In this document: positions 4,715 to 5,192 of the stretch, piece after piece
Layout: the number at the start of each line of letters is the position of its first letter
How positions within the stretch are numbered: the stretch's first letter is position 1
Assembly: GCA_947589335.1 (NCBI GenBank)
Contig: CANPZH010000107.1
Coordinates: forward strand, 1 to 5,192
Reading direction: 5' to 3'
Length of the DNA: 5,192 nt
From: an uncultured Clostridia bacterium
GTDB taxonomy: Bacteria; Bacillota; Clostridia; Christensenellales; Borkfalkiaceae
Made by a program: the position numbers and the translations under genes
The notes under the pieces: model-generated
The model's database searches: none
Seen by the model: only the letters and a program-made list of their open reading frames with translations
Told to the model about the DNA's origin: nothing

Positions 4715-5192
4715 TTATCTGCGCTCCCTGAAGAGAATGGCATGCCGCACGAATTCGCGGAACAGCGGGTGTGCGCAATTCGGGCGGGACTTGAACTCGG
4801 GATGGAACTGCACGGCGATGAAGAAATCGTTCGCGGGATATTCCACCGCCTCGACGAGGGTGCCGTCGGGGGAGGTCCCCGCGATCTTCATGCCGTTTGC
4901 CTCGAACGCCTCGCGGTATTCGTTGTTGAATTCGAAGCGGTGGCGGTGACGCTCCGAGACGAGATCGGTGCCGTACGCCTGCTTCATCTTTTCGCCGGTG
5001 ATCTTGCAGGGATACGCCCCGAGCCGCATCGTCCCCCCCATCTTGACGCCGTACTGGTCGGGCATGAGGTCGATCACCGAATGTTTGCCCTCGGGGAAGA
5101 ACTCGGAGGAGTTCGCGTCGGGATAGCCGAGCACGTCGCGCGCAAATTCGATCGCGGCGATGTGCATGCCGAGGCAGAGCCCGAGGTAGGGC
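4715..5192 (-). CDS. pyrG: CTP synthase, C-terminal glutaminase domain (5' end outside window)
   Basis: CTP synthase makes CTP from UTP, ATP and glutamine in the cytoplasm. Only the last 158 codons are present, and the reading frame runs open to the right edge. The fragment begins PYLGLCLGMHIAAIEFAR, the nucleophile elbow of the class I glutamine amidotransferase domain, with catalytic Cys6 of the fragment (codon at 5176-5174). It continues through PDQYGVKMGGTMRLGAYPC and SERHRHRFEFNNEY, both typical of PyrG, and VQFHPEFKSRP, with catalytic His130 and Glu132, then HPLFREFV near the end. In E. coli PyrG the Cys-His distance is 136 residues; here it is 124, so a loop is shorter. The ATP-dependent synthetase domain lies outside the window, as does any leader attenuator. 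The stop TAA overlaps the region just before dapL, with a 2-base gap. Confidence 0.97.
   Translation of the reverse strand, partial: PYLGLCLGMHIAAIEFARDVLGYPDANSSEFFPEGKHSVIDLMPDQYGVKMGGTMRLGAYPCKITGEKMKQAYGTDLVSERHRHRFEFNNEYREAFEANGMKIAGTSPDGTLVEAVEYPANDFFIAVQFHPEFKSRPNCAHPLFREFVRHAILFRERR

Noticed and set aside
4713..4778. Longer dapL start at 4778, adding 22 residues
   Set aside because: The extension overlaps the pyrG 3' end and does not match the DapL N-terminus, which begins with MKIN at 4712.
3477..4949. Long plus-strand open frame of 490 codons opposite dapL and pyrG
   Set aside because: It crosses two convincing minus-strand genes, has low-complexity composition and no recognisable motif.

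Overview
The window looks like chromosomal DNA of a GC-rich Gram-positive anaerobe, most likely a member of the Clostridia (Bacillota). This is an inference. It rests on a clostridial-type LL-diaminopimelate aminotransferase, a consensus AGGAGG ribosome binding site, and an intergenic hairpin repeat of a style I associate with gut Clostridia. No rRNA, tRNA, CRISPR array, transposase or phage gene is visible. All recognisable genes read on the minus strand, so the layout below follows transcription from right to left.

Region 1 (5192 to 1465) is a tight four-gene cluster: the 3' part of pyrG (CTP synthase glutaminase domain), dapL (LL-diaminopimelate aminotransferase), malQ (4-alpha-glucanotransferase) and mscL (large-conductance mechanosensitive channel). 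The gaps are 2, 6 and 5 bases, so the genes are probably co-transcribed and partly translationally coupled. The functions (CTP supply, lysine and peptidoglycan precursor supply, maltodextrin and glycogen metabolism, osmotic safety valve) are housekeeping jobs and not one pathway. A strong, symmetrical stem-loop at 1411-1438 ends the cluster.

Region 2 (876-1464) is about 590 bases without a credible gene. It is packed with inverted repeats. A hairpin array at 1045-1155 resembles dispersed palindromic repeats of Clostridia. Next to it is a tandem pair of about 80 bases (1188-1326) in which each copy holds two hairpins. The loops (CCACGC and TACC) are identical between copies, while the stems differ by compensatory changes. 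This is the most unusual signal in the window.

Region 3 (875 to 1) holds a nitrilase-fold protein that has apparently lost its whole catalytic triad, followed after 37 bases by the first 57 codons of a membrane-anchored lytic transglycosylase that runs off the left edge. The two may form a small operon.

Other points of note are a possible frameshift at the very end of malQ, the mscL ribosome binding site lying inside the last malQ codons, and a long Ala/Glu-rich linker in MscL.
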